Assembly (NCBI GenBank): GCA_012840445.1
Contig: DULI01000008.1
Coordinates: 310,001 to 374,000, forward strand
DNA from: Clostridiales bacterium
Lineage (GTDB): Bacteria; Bacillota; Clostridia; Oscillospirales; Acutalibacteraceae
DNA: 64,000 nt
Direction: 5' to 3'
Part shown: positions 20,306-28,852 of the stretch, piece after piece
Numbering within the stretch: the stretch's first letter is position 1
Layout of the letters: each line of letters starts with the position of its first letter
Position numbers and translations under genes: made by a program
Notes under the pieces: generated by a model
Database searches by the model: none
What the model was told of the DNA's origin: nothing
The model's input: the letters and a program-made list of their open reading frames with translations, nothing else

Positions 20306-21676
20306 ATGAAGCAAAGGATATTAAAAAAAACAGCTGCTGTAATATTGGTATTTTGCATAGTATTTTCAGTGCCAATTATTGCTAAAGCGGATACCGTAAC
20401 TTATACCTGGAACACATATTACCTTACAATTGTTGATAATTCGTCGGTTTTACCATCCTCAACAAGGCAAATGATTGTAAACACCTTCTTTGAGGTTTAC
20501 CCGCAAATGACCAGCAGGTTTAACCCGTCGGCCTCAAAAACAGTAACCTTAACAATTGACCCAAACTACTCGGGCGCAGCATATGCTTCCGGTAACAACA
20601 TAGTTTTGTCGGCCAACTGGATTAACTCCAACCCCAACGACACCGACTGCATAACCCATGAGCTTATGCATGTAGTTCAGGCATATCCCCATTACAACCC
20701 GGTCTGGCTGATAGAGGGGATTGCTGATTACGCACGCTATCGCTACGGAATTAACAATCCCGCTTCCGGGTGGTCTTTGCCAAATTATTCGCCTAGCCAG
20801 CACTACACCGACAGCTACAGGGTAACCGCACGTTTCCTTGCCTGGTGTGAAATGAATATAGACAACGGCATTGTCAACAAACTGGATGAAAGGCTTAGAA
20901 ATAACACCTATAACTCCAACACCTGGGCGGAAATCTGCGGATACACCGTCGACCAGTTATGGAACCTTTATTCCCAAAACCCAACCCTGCAAAGGGCTGA
21001 GGTAAAACTATTTGAACATGCCGATTACGGCGGCTGGAGCGTTTCCTTGGGGCTTGGCTACTACACCCTGTCTACCCTGCAGTCCTACGGGTTTGTTAAC
21101 GACCAGCTTTCATCCTTAATAGTCCCGCTCGGCTACAAGGTAACTTTGTATACTGATGACAATTTCTCCGGTTCCAGCATTGTTTTTGCTAGCACCTCCA
21201 ACTATATTGGCGACGAATTCAACGACAAGGTTTCCTCCATTAAAATCGAGCGGGCATATTACTACATACAAAGCCGCCACAGCGGAAAATACCTCGATGT
21301 TCAGTCTGGCTCCTGGGATAATGGCGCACCCATAATACAATGGTCTTTTAATGGCGGATTAAACCAGCAGTGGCAGGTTACAGATCTGGGCAACGGCTAT
21401 TGCGCTATACTAAGCCGCCAGACCGGCAAGACAATGGATGTAAAGGACTGGGCAACACATGACGGCGGCATAATCCACCAGTGGGCATTTGTAATGGGAA
21501 CTAACCAGCAGTGGCAGGTTCAATATGTGGATGGAAATTACGTGGCATTTACCAGCCGCCACAGCGGTAAGGTTGCTGATGTAAAAGACGTTTCTTCGGA
21601 AGACGGCGCAATTATCCACCAATGGACTTATGTAGGCGGTTATAATCAGCAATGGCAGCTTTATCTTGCAAATTAA
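20306..21676 (+). CDS. Secreted basic-secretory-protein peptidase with crystallin-like and ricin-type lectin domains
   Basis: A 456-residue exported protein. Residues 1-28 are a signal peptide (lysines, then a hydrophobic stretch, cleavage after AKA). Residues about 30-230 match the plant basic secretory protein family: HELMH (118-122, zinc-metallopeptidase type), VVQ, and WLIEGIADYARYRYG. Residues about 235-325 look like a beta/gamma-crystallin fold (VKLFEHADYGGWSVSL; VTLYTDDNFSGSSIVF). Residues about 328-456 are a ricin-B lectin trefoil with three QQWQ-type repeats. I infer a carbohydrate-binding extracellular peptidase; the BSP family's substrate is not established. ATG 20306 is chosen over an upstream in-frame start because AAGGAGG precedes it. 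It is a lone plus-strand gene between long minus-strand blocks. Confidence 0.88.
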   Translation: MKQRILKKTAAVILVFCIVFSVPIIAKADTVTYTWNTYYLTIVDNSSVLPSSTRQMIVNTFFEVYPQMTSRFNPSASKTVTLTIDPNYSGAAYASGNNIVLSANWINSNPNDTDCITHELMHVVQAYPHYNPVWLIEGIADYARYRYGINNPASGWSLPNYSPSQHYTDSYRVTARFLAWCEMNIDNGIVNKLDERLRNNTYNSNTWAEICGYTVDQLWNLYSQNPTLQRAEVKLFEHADYGGWSVSLGLGYYTLSTLQSYGFVNDQLSSLIVPLGYKVTLYTDDNFSGSSIVFASTSNYIGDEFNDKVSSIKIERAYYYIQSRHSGKYLDVQSGSWDNGAPIIQWSFNGGLNQQWQVTDLGNGYCAILSRQTGKTMDVKDWATHDGGIIHQWAFVMGTNQQWQVQYVDGNYVAFTSRHSGKVADVKDVSSEDGAIIHQWTYVGGYNQQWQLYLAN

Positions 21677-21725
21677 ACCTTAAATAAATCATATAAGGCG
21701 CCAAAATATAACTTAAATTAAAATA

Positions 21726-21744
21726 AAAGATATCCGGCCGAAAT
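21726..21744 (+). repeat. Right arm of the UTR-spanning inverted repeat
   Basis: AAAGATATCCGGCC (21726-21739) plus five further RNA-pairing bases. It lies 50 nt after the stop codon and just before the terminator of the same gene, and mirrors 20261-20279 in its leader. Confidence 0.75.
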
Positions 21745-21749
21745 ATAAT

Positions 21750-21772
21750 ATCCGCCAGTTAAACTGGCGGAT
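21750..21772 (+). terminator. Intrinsic terminator of the lectin-peptidase gene
   Basis: A 9-bp stem (ATCCGCCAG and complement, loop TTAAA) followed on the plus strand by ATTGATTTTTTC. The minus-strand tail has no T-run, so it serves the plus-strand gene. Confidence 0.8.
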
Positions 21773-21811
21773 TGATTTTTTCTGTGTTTTTATTTCAATC
21801 TAATAGCGGTT

Positions 21812-23422
21812 CTAATTATTTTCAAGAGCGTTAATATTATCGGCTATTTCTTTAAATACCGGCGCACAGCTTTGGCTTCCCGAAACACCGTTTTCAGCAA
21901 GTATTATTACTACATATTTGGGATTATCAGCCGGGAAAAAACCGTTAAACCATCCGTGCACACTGTTGCTACCGCCCCATCCCGTTTGGGCCGTGGCGGT
22001 TTTCCCGCCCGCTCCGTTTTTTTCGGGCTTAGCCTTTTGGCCTGTGCCGTTCTCAACTACATTGATAAGGCATTCTTTTAAAAACTTTGCTGTCGATTCC
22101 TTCATAATTTTGGTATATGCCGCTTTTTCCTCAACTGATGTAATATTTCCGTTTTCTACAATGCCTTCAATAATAGTCGGAGCATGATAAACCCCACCGT
22201 TTGCGATTGCTTCATACAAAGAGGCCAGCGCTATCGGCGACAGCAGAAGGTCCCCCTGGCCTATTGCAAAGTTTGCCAAAGCGGCAGGCTGCGTTTTCAA
22301 TACTTCCAAAGAGGTAAGATTACCTTTGTCCGCCACTATGTTCCGTGCGATTATCCGCTGCTGGCCGAAGCCCAAAGATGTAGCCATGCTGTGAAGCGCT
22401 TCGGCGCCCGTTATTGACGCAAGATGATAAAAATAGGTATTGCATGATACTGCAAGGGCCGATTTCATGTTTAGCTGCCCGTGTCCCAGTTCATTGTGAC
22501 ATTTAAATACCTTTCCCCCAATTTCTATGCTTCCTGTGCATGTATACTGATAATTGGGCGATATTCCTTTTTCAATGGCTGCTGCAGCAATAAGGGGTTT
22601 AAACCCCGAACCCACATCATAGGCAGCCAAAGCCCTGTTGAACAATGGCGATAATGGGTTGTTCAAACTCTCTGAAATCGCATTGGAGTTAAACGAAGGT
22701 TTGCTTGTTATTGCCCTGATCTTCCCGCTACCTACCTCCAGCACCACTACTGCCCCGGTTTGCAGTTTTTCCGCCGCCTGCTCAACAATTTCCTGTATTT
22801 TCAAATCAATGGTCAATGCAATTCCGCTGTTGGTGCTGCCGGTAATGCCATTGATTTCCGGCTCCGCTCCAGGCAAAACCCTGCCCCATGCATCAATAAA
22901 GTACCTGATAGTCAAAGATTGATTGGAGTAAAGAATATCGTCATAGGCTGCCTCTATTCCTGCAGTCCCGTGGCCAGAACTGTCCAGATACCCAATTATA
23001 TGGGCTGCAGGCTGGTCATTCTTGTATCGGCTCGGAACGCTGAGAATCTCTATTCCATCAGTCTCGATATATGCGGGCACATCGACCAATATAGGTTTTC
23101 CGCCTTCCAGCCTTTGCAATGCTTGCTGTAATCTTTCTCCCGACAGCAGTTTCCTAAGCCCCACCGCAGCCTTTGGCGTAGGCGGAACCGCCGCTACATA
23201 TTTTGAAGTATTCCCTACCATCGGCACCAAATTACAGTCATAGATTACTCCTCTGTATTTTGCCACTTCAAGACTGAAACTGCTTTGCGCCTTTGCGGTT
23301 TCCTGGTAATCTAGAAAGTTAATCCGGTAGATTCTTAAAGCTGATATAAACATAAGCAAAACTATAAAGAAAAAACAAAAAATGCAGCGTATTCCAAAAA
23401 TCTTATCATATTTTTTGCCCAT
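21812..23422 (-). CDS. Class B penicillin-binding protein (peptidoglycan transpeptidase)
   Basis: A 536-residue transpeptidase with one N-terminal membrane anchor (about residues 12-32), a short dimerisation/pedestal domain (residues about 50-200, GVIYDCNLVPMVGN) and a transpeptidase domain. Active-site motifs are SGFK (SxxK), SCN (SxN) and KTA in GGKTATAQTG, where KTG is usual. It has no PASTA domains, unlike the SpoVD-like protein at 43.8 kb, and is shorter than PBP2 of rod-shape complexes. It probably cross-links peptidoglycan at division, elongation or sporulation; which one is unclear. It lies downstream of a U32 gene and mltG, another wall enzyme, in the same orientation. Confidence 0.9.
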   Translation of the reverse strand: MGKKYDKIFGIRCIFCFFFIVLLMFISALRIYRINFLDYQETAKAQSSFSLEVAKYRGVIYDCNLVPMVGNTSKYVAAVPPTPKAAVGLRKLLSGERLQQALQRLEGGKPILVDVPAYIETDGIEILSVPSRYKNDQPAAHIIGYLDSSGHGTAGIEAAYDDILYSNQSLTIRYFIDAWGRVLPGAEPEINGITGSTNSGIALTIDLKIQEIVEQAAEKLQTGAVVVLEVGSGKIRAITSKPSFNSNAISESLNNPLSPLFNRALAAYDVGSGFKPLIAAAAIEKGISPNYQYTCTGSIEIGGKVFKCHNELGHGQLNMKSALAVSCNTYFYHLASITGAEALHSMATSLGFGQQRIIARNIVADKGNLTSLEVLKTQPAALANFAIGQGDLLLSPIALASLYEAIANGGVYHAPTIIEGIVENGNITSVEEKAAYTKIMKESTAKFLKECLINVVENGTGQKAKPEKNGAGGKTATAQTGWGGSNSVHGWFNGFFPADNPKYVVIILAENGVSGSQSCAPVFKEIADNINALENN

Positions 23423-23502
23423 ACAAAAACCGCCTATCCAGTTTTAATAGCAATATTATAATTGCCATTAAAATCCGGTTTTAGACGGTTGTGATTTATT
23501 TT

Positions 23503-24729
23503 TTAATTTATTTTCATCCTAAGCATTGAACCGGGTTTTATCGGCACGGGGTACGGAATTTTAACGATCATTTCCGGATGGGGTGCCGATTCTATTTCCT
23601 CACCAGTCTCATCGTACATCTTTTTCACAGTAAATACAAAAGGTTTGGAGCCGGGCTCAAGACAGTCGAACTCCTGCCCTTTTGAAAACTTGTTTTTCAT
23701 TTTCACAACAAGCATCCCATTTTCGTAACCTTCAACCGTTGCGCCTACCTGATAGTCCCTAATATATCCCCCACTCTTATAGGTTTGAGCGTTTTTAGGT
23801 TTGCCGAAGTAAAAACCTTTGGAATACTCCCGGTGGCTGATTTTATTAAGTTCCTGCTGTATCCATTCTGGCACTTTCCAATTATCACGGCTTGAAATAT
23901 AAGAGTCTATCGCAGCACGGTAAGCGTTGGTGGTAACCGCAACGTAGTAGTGGGATTTCGCCCTGCCTTCTATTTTAAAACTGTCAATGCCTGCAGCGAT
24001 TAGTTCGGGTATATGCTCGACCATGCAAAGGTCGTTTGCGTTAAGTATATATGTCCCATTTTCGGTCTCTGTAATATCATAAAATTCCCCAGGGCGCTTT
24101 TGCTCAACCAGCGAATAGCTCCAGCGGCAGGGCTGCGCACAATCCCCGCGATTGGCGTCCCTTCCTGTAAGATAGCTCGACAAAAGGCATCTCGCCGAAA
24201 AGGAAACACATACCGCCCCATGCACAAAAGCCTCAATTTCCAGGTCTTTTGGGGTTTTATCTCTGATTTCTTTTATCTCTTCTAAAGACAGTTCGCGCGC
24301 CACAACGATTCTTGAGGCGCCCATATCGTAAAAAGCCCGTGCCGTTTCATAATTTACAATTCCCGACTGTACCGATATGTGCAGTTTAACATTTGGAGCA
24401 TACCGCTTTATAAGGTTTATTGTCCCAAAGTCGGAAGCAATTATAGCGTCAACACCCAAAGAATTTAGTTGTTCAAGATACTGCGGAAGCCTTTTTATTT
24501 CCTCGTTATGCGGCAACGTATTGCAGGTTACATATACCTTAACGCCGTGGCTGTGTGCATATTTTAACCCTTCTGCCATTTCTTCAAGGCTGAAATTTTT
24601 GGCGGACGCCCGCATACCATATTCTTCGCCGGAAAGGTATACGGCATCAGCACCGTAATCCACGGCAGCCTTAAACATTGCCAGATCTCCGGCAGGGCTT
24701 AACAGTTCGGGAGGAGTAATTTTAGCCAT
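23503..24729 (-). CDS. Peptidase U32 family protein (TrhP/YrrO-like)
   Basis: A 408-residue U32 protein. The family signature EAFVHGAVCVSFSARCLLS lies near residues 164-182, followed by RGDCAQPCRWSY with the two cysteines of the conserved group. Despite the peptidase name, the best-studied members (TrhP, YrrN/YrrO) make 5-hydroxyuridine in tRNA with prephenate-dependent chemistry. In Bacillus the yrrN-yrrO genes follow mltG (yrrL), and here too mltG is the upstream neighbour, 24 nt away, which supports a tRNA-hydroxylation role. The intervening O-methyltransferase gene (yrrM/trmR) of that cluster is missing here. A C-terminal barrel domain (about residues 320-408) is present. Confidence 0.9.
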   Translation of the reverse strand: MAKITPPELLSPAGDLAMFKAAVDYGADAVYLSGEEYGMRASAKNFSLEEMAEGLKYAHSHGVKVYVTCNTLPHNEEIKRLPQYLEQLNSLGVDAIIASDFGTINLIKRYAPNVKLHISVQSGIVNYETARAFYDMGASRIVVARELSLEEIKEIRDKTPKDLEIEAFVHGAVCVSFSARCLLSSYLTGRDANRGDCAQPCRWSYSLVEQKRPGEFYDITETENGTYILNANDLCMVEHIPELIAAGIDSFKIEGRAKSHYYVAVTTNAYRAAIDSYISSRDNWKVPEWIQQELNKISHREYSKGFYFGKPKNAQTYKSGGYIRDYQVGATVEGYENGMLVVKMKNKFSKGQEFDCLEPGSKPFVFTVKKMYDETGEEIESAPHPEMIVKIPYPVPIKPGSMLRMKIN

Positions 24730-24753
24730 CTATTTTGCTCCGTTTCTGTTATT

Positions 24754-25965
24754 TTAACCCACCCATTTGCCTTGTGCTTTAAGGGCTTTTATTGTGGCAT
24801 TATGGTCCTCAAGGCTGGTATTGTAGTAAAACTTCATATCCGAGTCGGTAACAAAATAGGTGTATTTGAAATTTTCAGTGGGATAAAGCGCAGCCTTTAT
24901 GGCATTTAAGCTTGGAGCGCACAGGGGGCCGGGCGGCAAACCTGGGGTTACGTTAGTATCATACCTTTTGTCGGGATTCTTTTCGTTTGGGTAATACATC
25001 GTAGGCGAGGACCCCAAAAGATTAGGCTGATCAGTCCAGGCCAGCCTATTGTAGAAAACCGCCGCTACATTAGGCATCTCTGCCGGATGGCCGCTGGCTT
25101 CAAGCTCGATTATAGATGCCATTGTCAGTATTTCATGTATAGACCTGTTCATCTCCTGCGCCCTTTTTCTCATCTCCTCGGTCAGTTTGGTGTCGAGGTT
25201 TCTTAACATCTTATCAATTGCAAGGGTTGCGCAGTCTTTGGATTCATCCTTGTAAAACCGATAGGTATCGGGGAACAAATACCCTTCAAAGCGGTAATGT
25301 ACCAATTCAATCGGAATGTCATTTAAAAAACTCATGCTTTTTGGCAAGTCAGAGGTTTTGTATTCCTGACAGGCGACTTTAAACTCCTGTACAGTGCAAA
25401 CACCTGCTTCCTCAAGAATTGCCGCAATTTCGTTTATTGTAGCCATTTCGGGAATACGGACGGTAACCGTTTCGGCCTGGGCACCCTCAGTCTGAAGTTT
25501 TTCGACTATTCCTTCATAGCCAATGTCATTGGTAAATTCGAAAATTCCGTATTTATATGTCCCGTCATAACCCTTTAGTTTGGAATACACACGGAACAAA
25601 AAGGGCATTTTTATGGCACCATTTTCATGCAGCACCTCGGCGATCTGTTTGGTGGACATGCCTTGGGCAATTTCAACCGTACATATTCTGCCGTCACCTA
25701 TCCCCAAATAATCAGAAAGGCCGACAATCAAAACATATGCAAGCGCAAATGATACCAAAATTATACCCGCAACCCATGCAAATACAACTACCGGACCTTT
25801 GCTACGCTTGTGGTTTTTCTTCCGTATTGTTTTTAAATCTTTCTCTTCTTGGGAAGTGTCTATCACAAAATCGCTTCCCAAGACAAAATCACAATCATCC
25901 GCTTCTTTGCTGGCCTGTGGTTTTTTATTTTCAAAATCAGCGTTAAGCTCAAAATCCTTATTCAT
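24754..25965 (-). CDS. mltG: Endolytic transglycosylase MltG
   Basis: MltG cuts nascent glycan strands in the membrane and sets strand length. The 403-residue protein has a long hydrophilic cytoplasmic N-terminus (about 55 residues), one membrane segment (VVVFAWVAGIILVSFALAYV), a LysM-like part and the YceG domain with the catalytic glutamate in MASIIELEASGHPAEMPNVAAVFYNRL (read in parts). The family C-terminal block NVTPGLPPGPLCAPSLNAIKAAL is complete. It heads a minus-strand group with the U32 gene and a penicillin-binding protein. Confidence 0.95.
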   Translation of the reverse strand: MNKDFELNADFENKKPQASKEADDCDFVLGSDFVIDTSQEEKDLKTIRKKNHKRSKGPVVVFAWVAGIILVSFALAYVLIVGLSDYLGIGDGRICTVEIAQGMSTKQIAEVLHENGAIKMPFLFRVYSKLKGYDGTYKYGIFEFTNDIGYEGIVEKLQTEGAQAETVTVRIPEMATINEIAAILEEAGVCTVQEFKVACQEYKTSDLPKSMSFLNDIPIELVHYRFEGYLFPDTYRFYKDESKDCATLAIDKMLRNLDTKLTEEMRKRAQEMNRSIHEILTMASIIELEASGHPAEMPNVAAVFYNRLAWTDQPNLLGSSPTMYYPNEKNPDKRYDTNVTPGLPPGPLCAPSLNAIKAALYPTENFKYTYFVTDSDMKFYYNTSLEDHNATIKALKAQGKWVG

Positions 25966-26031
25966 AATAACCTATCCTTCGTGGCTAAGTTTAATTTTGT
26001 CAGAACCGGTAATAAATAGCCTCAATTAATT

Positions 26032-26055
26032 CACCCAAATAAGCAAGCTATCATA
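26032..26055 (+). promoter_or_regulatory. Possible mother-cell (sigma-K/sigma-E-like) promoter
   Basis: CACC (26032-26035), exactly 16 nt, then CATAGAAT (26052 onward), resembling the sigma-K pattern AC-N16-CATA. It lies about 40 nt before a tiny cysteine-rich membrane peptide. The motif is short and the call is weak. Confidence 0.25.
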
Positions 26056-26094
26056 GAATGTATTGAAACTAAAATGAGAGGTGAATTTTTACTT

Positions 26095-26184
26095 ATGAGA
26101 GGCTTTTTCGGTAGAGACAACGATTGTTTGTGGATTATATTACTCATAATCATTATTGCATGCTGCTGTGACAGATGTGATTAA
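26095..26184 (+). CDS. 29-residue cysteine-rich hydrophobic peptide
   Basis: A 30-codon frame from ATG 26095 to TAA 26182-26184, preceded by GAGGTGA and followed within 20 nt by a strong terminator, so it looks like a complete monocistronic unit. The peptide begins MRGFFGRDNDCLW, has a hydrophobic core of isoleucines and leucines, and ends ACCCDRCD with four cysteines in seven residues. It resembles tiny single-pass peptides seen in clostridial spore formers, but I know no named family. A membrane or spore-layer role is a guess. Confidence 0.62.
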   Translation: MRGFFGRDNDCLWIILLIIIIACCCDRCD

Positions 26185-26201
26185 CAAAAAGCGCTAGTTC
26201 C

Positions 26202-26229
26202 AAACGGGCTTGTAACAACAAGCCCGTTT
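26202..26229 (+). terminator. Intrinsic terminator after the small peptide gene
   Basis: A 12-bp perfect stem (AAACGGGCTTGT and complement) with loop AACA, followed on the plus strand by AATTTTTA. It lies 17 nt after the peptide's stop and 5 nt before the convergent end of the cyclo-ligase gene. Confidence 0.85.
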
Positions 26230-26234
26230 AATTT

Positions 26235-26819
26235 TTATCCTTTGGGCCGGCGTATCCCCTTTTCAGTCACAATTAAATCCACAGGTTTATCATACCTTCC
26301 ATAAAGCAGCTGCCTTCTTATGTCATCGGAATAGCACAATCCAATTTTAATACCTGTGTATTTAACAAGATACCTGTCATAGTAACCTTTTCCGTAGCCC
26401 AGACGGTATCCCCTCTGGTCGATGGACAATGCCGGAACTATCATAATGCTTGAATTAAAATCCTCAAGAATTGGCAGAGTTTCTTTAGGCTCATAAAGCG
26501 AGTAATTACTCGGTTCCAAATCATCAAAACTTTTAATAATATGAAAATTCATCTGCCGGGTATCGGGGATACAGCGCGGGACCGCAACTACTTTTCCGTC
26601 TTTAAAGGCATGAGAAATAATATCCCTGGTGTTGACCTCGATATCGGTGGATACATATATCAGAAGTTTTTTTGCATTTTTATACAAGCGAAGTTTCAAG
26701 ACATTCTGGGTAATCTGGCGGTCCATGTCATCCTTTTTTTGTTTATCGAGTTTTGATCTTTTTTCCTTATAATACTTTCTTAAATCATTTTTATATAGCC
26801 TTAAGTCTAACGGCGGCAT
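26235..26819 (-). CDS. 5-formyltetrahydrofolate cyclo-ligase
   Basis: Converts 5-formyl-THF to 5,10-methenyl-THF with ATP, returning a folate storage form to the one-carbon pool. The 194-residue protein has the basic N-terminus with DLRKYYKEKR, the RCIPDTRQMNFH segment and the signature GYRLGYGKGYYDRYL near residues 138-152. Length is normal. Its start overlaps the end of the DJ-1 gene by 13 nt. The company of tmk and thyX, both in thymidylate synthesis that consumes methylene-THF, makes a folate/thymidylate operon. Confidence 0.94.
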   Translation of the reverse strand: MPPLDLRLYKNDLRKYYKEKRSKLDKQKKDDMDRQITQNVLKLRLYKNAKKLLIYVSTDIEVNTRDIISHAFKDGKVVAVPRCIPDTRQMNFHIIKSFDDLEPSNYSLYEPKETLPILEDFNSSIMIVPALSIDQRGYRLGYGKGYYDRYLVKYTGIKIGLCYSDDIRRQLLYGRYDKPVDLIVTEKGIRRPKG

Positions 26820-27352
26820 TTCATTGCTGCCTCCACGCTAGCTGCTGTCTGCTCGTCTTTAAGTGCCCGGGCTAAAGAGAGCCCAAACTCAAACACGGCC
26901 CCCGGACCATTGGCAGTAATAATTTTGCCGTCAACACAAACGGGCTCATGCAGAACTTCTGCGCCCAATAGCCGGTCCTCAAAGCCATCATAGCACACAG
27001 CACGCTTTCCTTTTAAAAGACCTTTGTTTCCCAATATTGATGGGGCAGCGCATATGGCACCGATAACCAAATTGTTTTGGAACGCAAAGTCAATAAATTT
27101 TTGTACGGTTTGAGATTTTTCAAGATTTATAGTTCCCGGCATGCCTCCCGGAAGAACAATGCCGGTCAGTTTATAATTAGGTGAAATCTCATCTTCATTA
27201 AGGTCACATACCACAGGAATACCATGCGCCCCGGTTATTACCTTACCAGATACACCCACGGTTTTAACATTTATTCCTGCACGCCTTAAAATGTCAACAG
27301 TAACTATTGCTTCGGTTTCCTCAAAGCCTTCTGCAAGAAAGATATAGACCAT
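26807..27352 (-). CDS. DJ-1/PfpI family protein
   Basis: A 181-residue DJ-1 superfamily protein. The nucleophile cysteine lies in GAICAAPSILG (near residue 103) and the conserved glutamate in AEGFEETEAIVTVDILRRAG (residues about 7-26). Members of this YajL/ThiJ-like group are linked to repair or removal of carbonyl damage, or have unknown activity; annotations as thiamine enzymes are historical. Of two close ATGs, 27352 has AAGGAG at 7 nt, while 27358 is only 1 nt from it. The tmk stop lies in this same stretch, so they are coupled. Confidence 0.9.
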   Translation of the reverse strand: MVYIFLAEGFEETEAIVTVDILRRAGINVKTVGVSGKVITGAHGIPVVCDLNEDEISPNYKLTGIVLPGGMPGTINLEKSQTVQKFIDFAFQNNLVIGAICAAPSILGNKGLLKGKRAVCYDGFEDRLLGAEVLHEPVCVDGKIITANGPGAVFEFGLSLARALKDEQTAASVEAAMKCRR

Positions 27353-27354
27353 AC

Positions 27355-28041
27355 TCATACTCCTTTCTTAAGTACTCTTAAGGTTTTGTCGAAAATAACA
27401 TCAGAGATTTGCTCTATTTCTAAAGGTCGGTCATCGCAATAGCATTTAACTATATCCCATCCTGAATATTCTGCTGCAAAAAGCGCTGCATTGCGGCACT
27501 CTTTCAAATATTTTTTATCCCGTTCGTGAATGTCCTTTTTGCTATTGTCCCCTTTATATCGCGCAAACATCAGTTTTTCTGATATATCAATCGGCATATC
27601 CAAAAAAACCACCAAATCGGGTTTTGGAATTTGAATTCTGTTGTACTCAAGGTCATAAAGCCAGTCAAGGTAGTCCTTTCGGTCCTTTTCCGGCAATTTT
27701 GACGCCTGATGCACCGCATTGGAAGTAACATAGCGGCTTGCAATAACAACGCCGCCTGATTTATAGTAACCCTCCCAATGTTTTTTATAGCTTGCGTATC
27801 TGTCGGCAGCATAAAAAATGGATGCGGCATAAGGGTTTACCAATTTAGGATCTTTGCCGAACTCTCCCGACAAATACATTTTTATAAGCTCGCTCGAGCG
27901 GCTTTCATAATCAGGAAAAGAGATTGCAAGATGCGGTAATCCGGATTTTTTCAGCCGGTCCTGCAGCAACCGAAACTGAGTAGTTTTACCGCTTCCATCA
28001 AGGCCTTCTATAACAATCAGTTTACCCAAATTCCACACCAC
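27355..28041 (-). CDS. tmk: Thymidylate kinase
   Basis: Phosphorylates dTMP to dTDP. The 228-residue frame has the P-loop GLDGSGKTTQ near residues 13-22, the substrate-binding DRYASYKKHW and ASRYVTSNAVHQ, and the lid region with DIHERDKKYLKECR. It is somewhat divergent from bacterial Tmk of about 210 residues; it belongs to the wider thymidylate-kinase group. The start is uncertain: GTG at 28041 or TTG at 28029, which gives the common MGKLIVIEGLDGSGK N-terminus. It lies 4 nt after thyX, a natural pairing for dTTP supply. Confidence 0.9.
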   Translation of the reverse strand: MVWNLGKLIVIEGLDGSGKTTQFRLLQDRLKKSGLPHLAISFPDYESRSSELIKMYLSGEFGKDPKLVNPYAASIFYAADRYASYKKHWEGYYKSGGVVIASRYVTSNAVHQASKLPEKDRKDYLDWLYDLEYNRIQIPKPDLVVFLDMPIDISEKLMFARYKGDNSKKDIHERDKKYLKECRNAALFAAEYSGWDIVKCYCDDRPLEIEQISDVIFDKTLRVLKKGV

Positions 28042-28045
28042 TTTA

Positions 28046-28828
28046 TTATTTTTCGTATTTTTCTTTCAACTCTTCAAAATATTTACGAACCTCTGTAATT
28101 TTTCCGCAGGTCATTTTCCCTTCGGGACATTTGCCCGACAGGCAACCGGGGCCCGCATTTTTAAACAGATTGGGCGCTACCTCCGATACAAGCCGCAGCA
28201 TTTCAATAGCCACCTGCCTGATTTCCCATTGGGCACGGTTGCAGCAGCGATGGCGGAAAAAGTTGTACAGGCTCCTCGCATTCATGGTAACAACCATTTT
28301 GGTGGCACAGGCATTGGGGAGCACGTACCTTGCATCTTCTATAGCCTTTTTCTCGGAAGCCTTTTGGGCCTGCTTTTCATCCATTCCCTCTGCTATAAAG
28401 TTTTTATAATGAGCTTCTTTTAGAATTTCGGAAAGTTTGTCGTAAATCCTCTGGTCATCCCGCATTGCTTCAATGAAAATCCCTTTGGCTTCGGGGATTT
28501 TTTCAATCTCGGGAGGTAAAATATATTCAAACTGTGCTTCCTTAACATACCGCTGGCTCTGCACCGAATAGGATGCAATCCTGTGACGGGTTATCTGTGC
28601 CAAGAGGGACCTTGAAACGCCCTCTATACCAAACGTGAAGGACACATGCTCAATAGGGCTTTCATGCCCGATTTCAGCCAGCATATCGACAAATTGCGCG
28701 GTTTTTTCATCTGTCAGGCCTTCTTTAATTTTTTCAATGCTGCTTGGCGAATAGCAAAGTTTTGCCGCCGAAGCAACCAGCCTTTCCGGGTCGGGTGTAT
28801 ATGCCAATAAAGTGACTTTTGTCATCAT
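28046..28828 (-). CDS. thyX: FAD-dependent thymidylate synthase ThyX
   Basis: Makes dTMP from dUMP using methylene-THF, NADPH and FAD. The ThyX signature [14 protein letters not shown] (RHRxxSxxxxSxR) lies near residue 80, with [10 protein letters not shown] before it and [20 protein letters not shown] in the C-terminal half. The tail carries a cysteine cluster ([13 protein letters not shown]) seen in clostridial ThyX. I start at ATG 28828, with GAGG 6 nt upstream; a TTG at 28843 overlaps that site. ThyX followed by tmk suggests a dTTP pathway without ThyA at this locus. Confidence 0.96.
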   Translation of the reverse strand: MMTKVTLLAYTPDPERLVASAAKLCYSPSSIEKIKEGLTDEKTAQFVDMLAEIGHESPIEHVSFTFGIEGVSRSLLAQITRHRIASYSVQSQRYVKEAQFEYILPPEIEKIPEAKGIFIEAMRDDQRIYDKLSEILKEAHYKNFIAEGMDEKQAQKASEKKAIEDARYVLPNACATKMVVTMNARSLYNFFRHRCCNRAQWEIRQVAIEMLRLVSEVAPNLFKNAGPGCLSGKCPEGKMTCGKITEVRKYFEELKEKYEK

Positions 28829-28852
28829 TATGTACCTCTGCAATTTTTTAAT

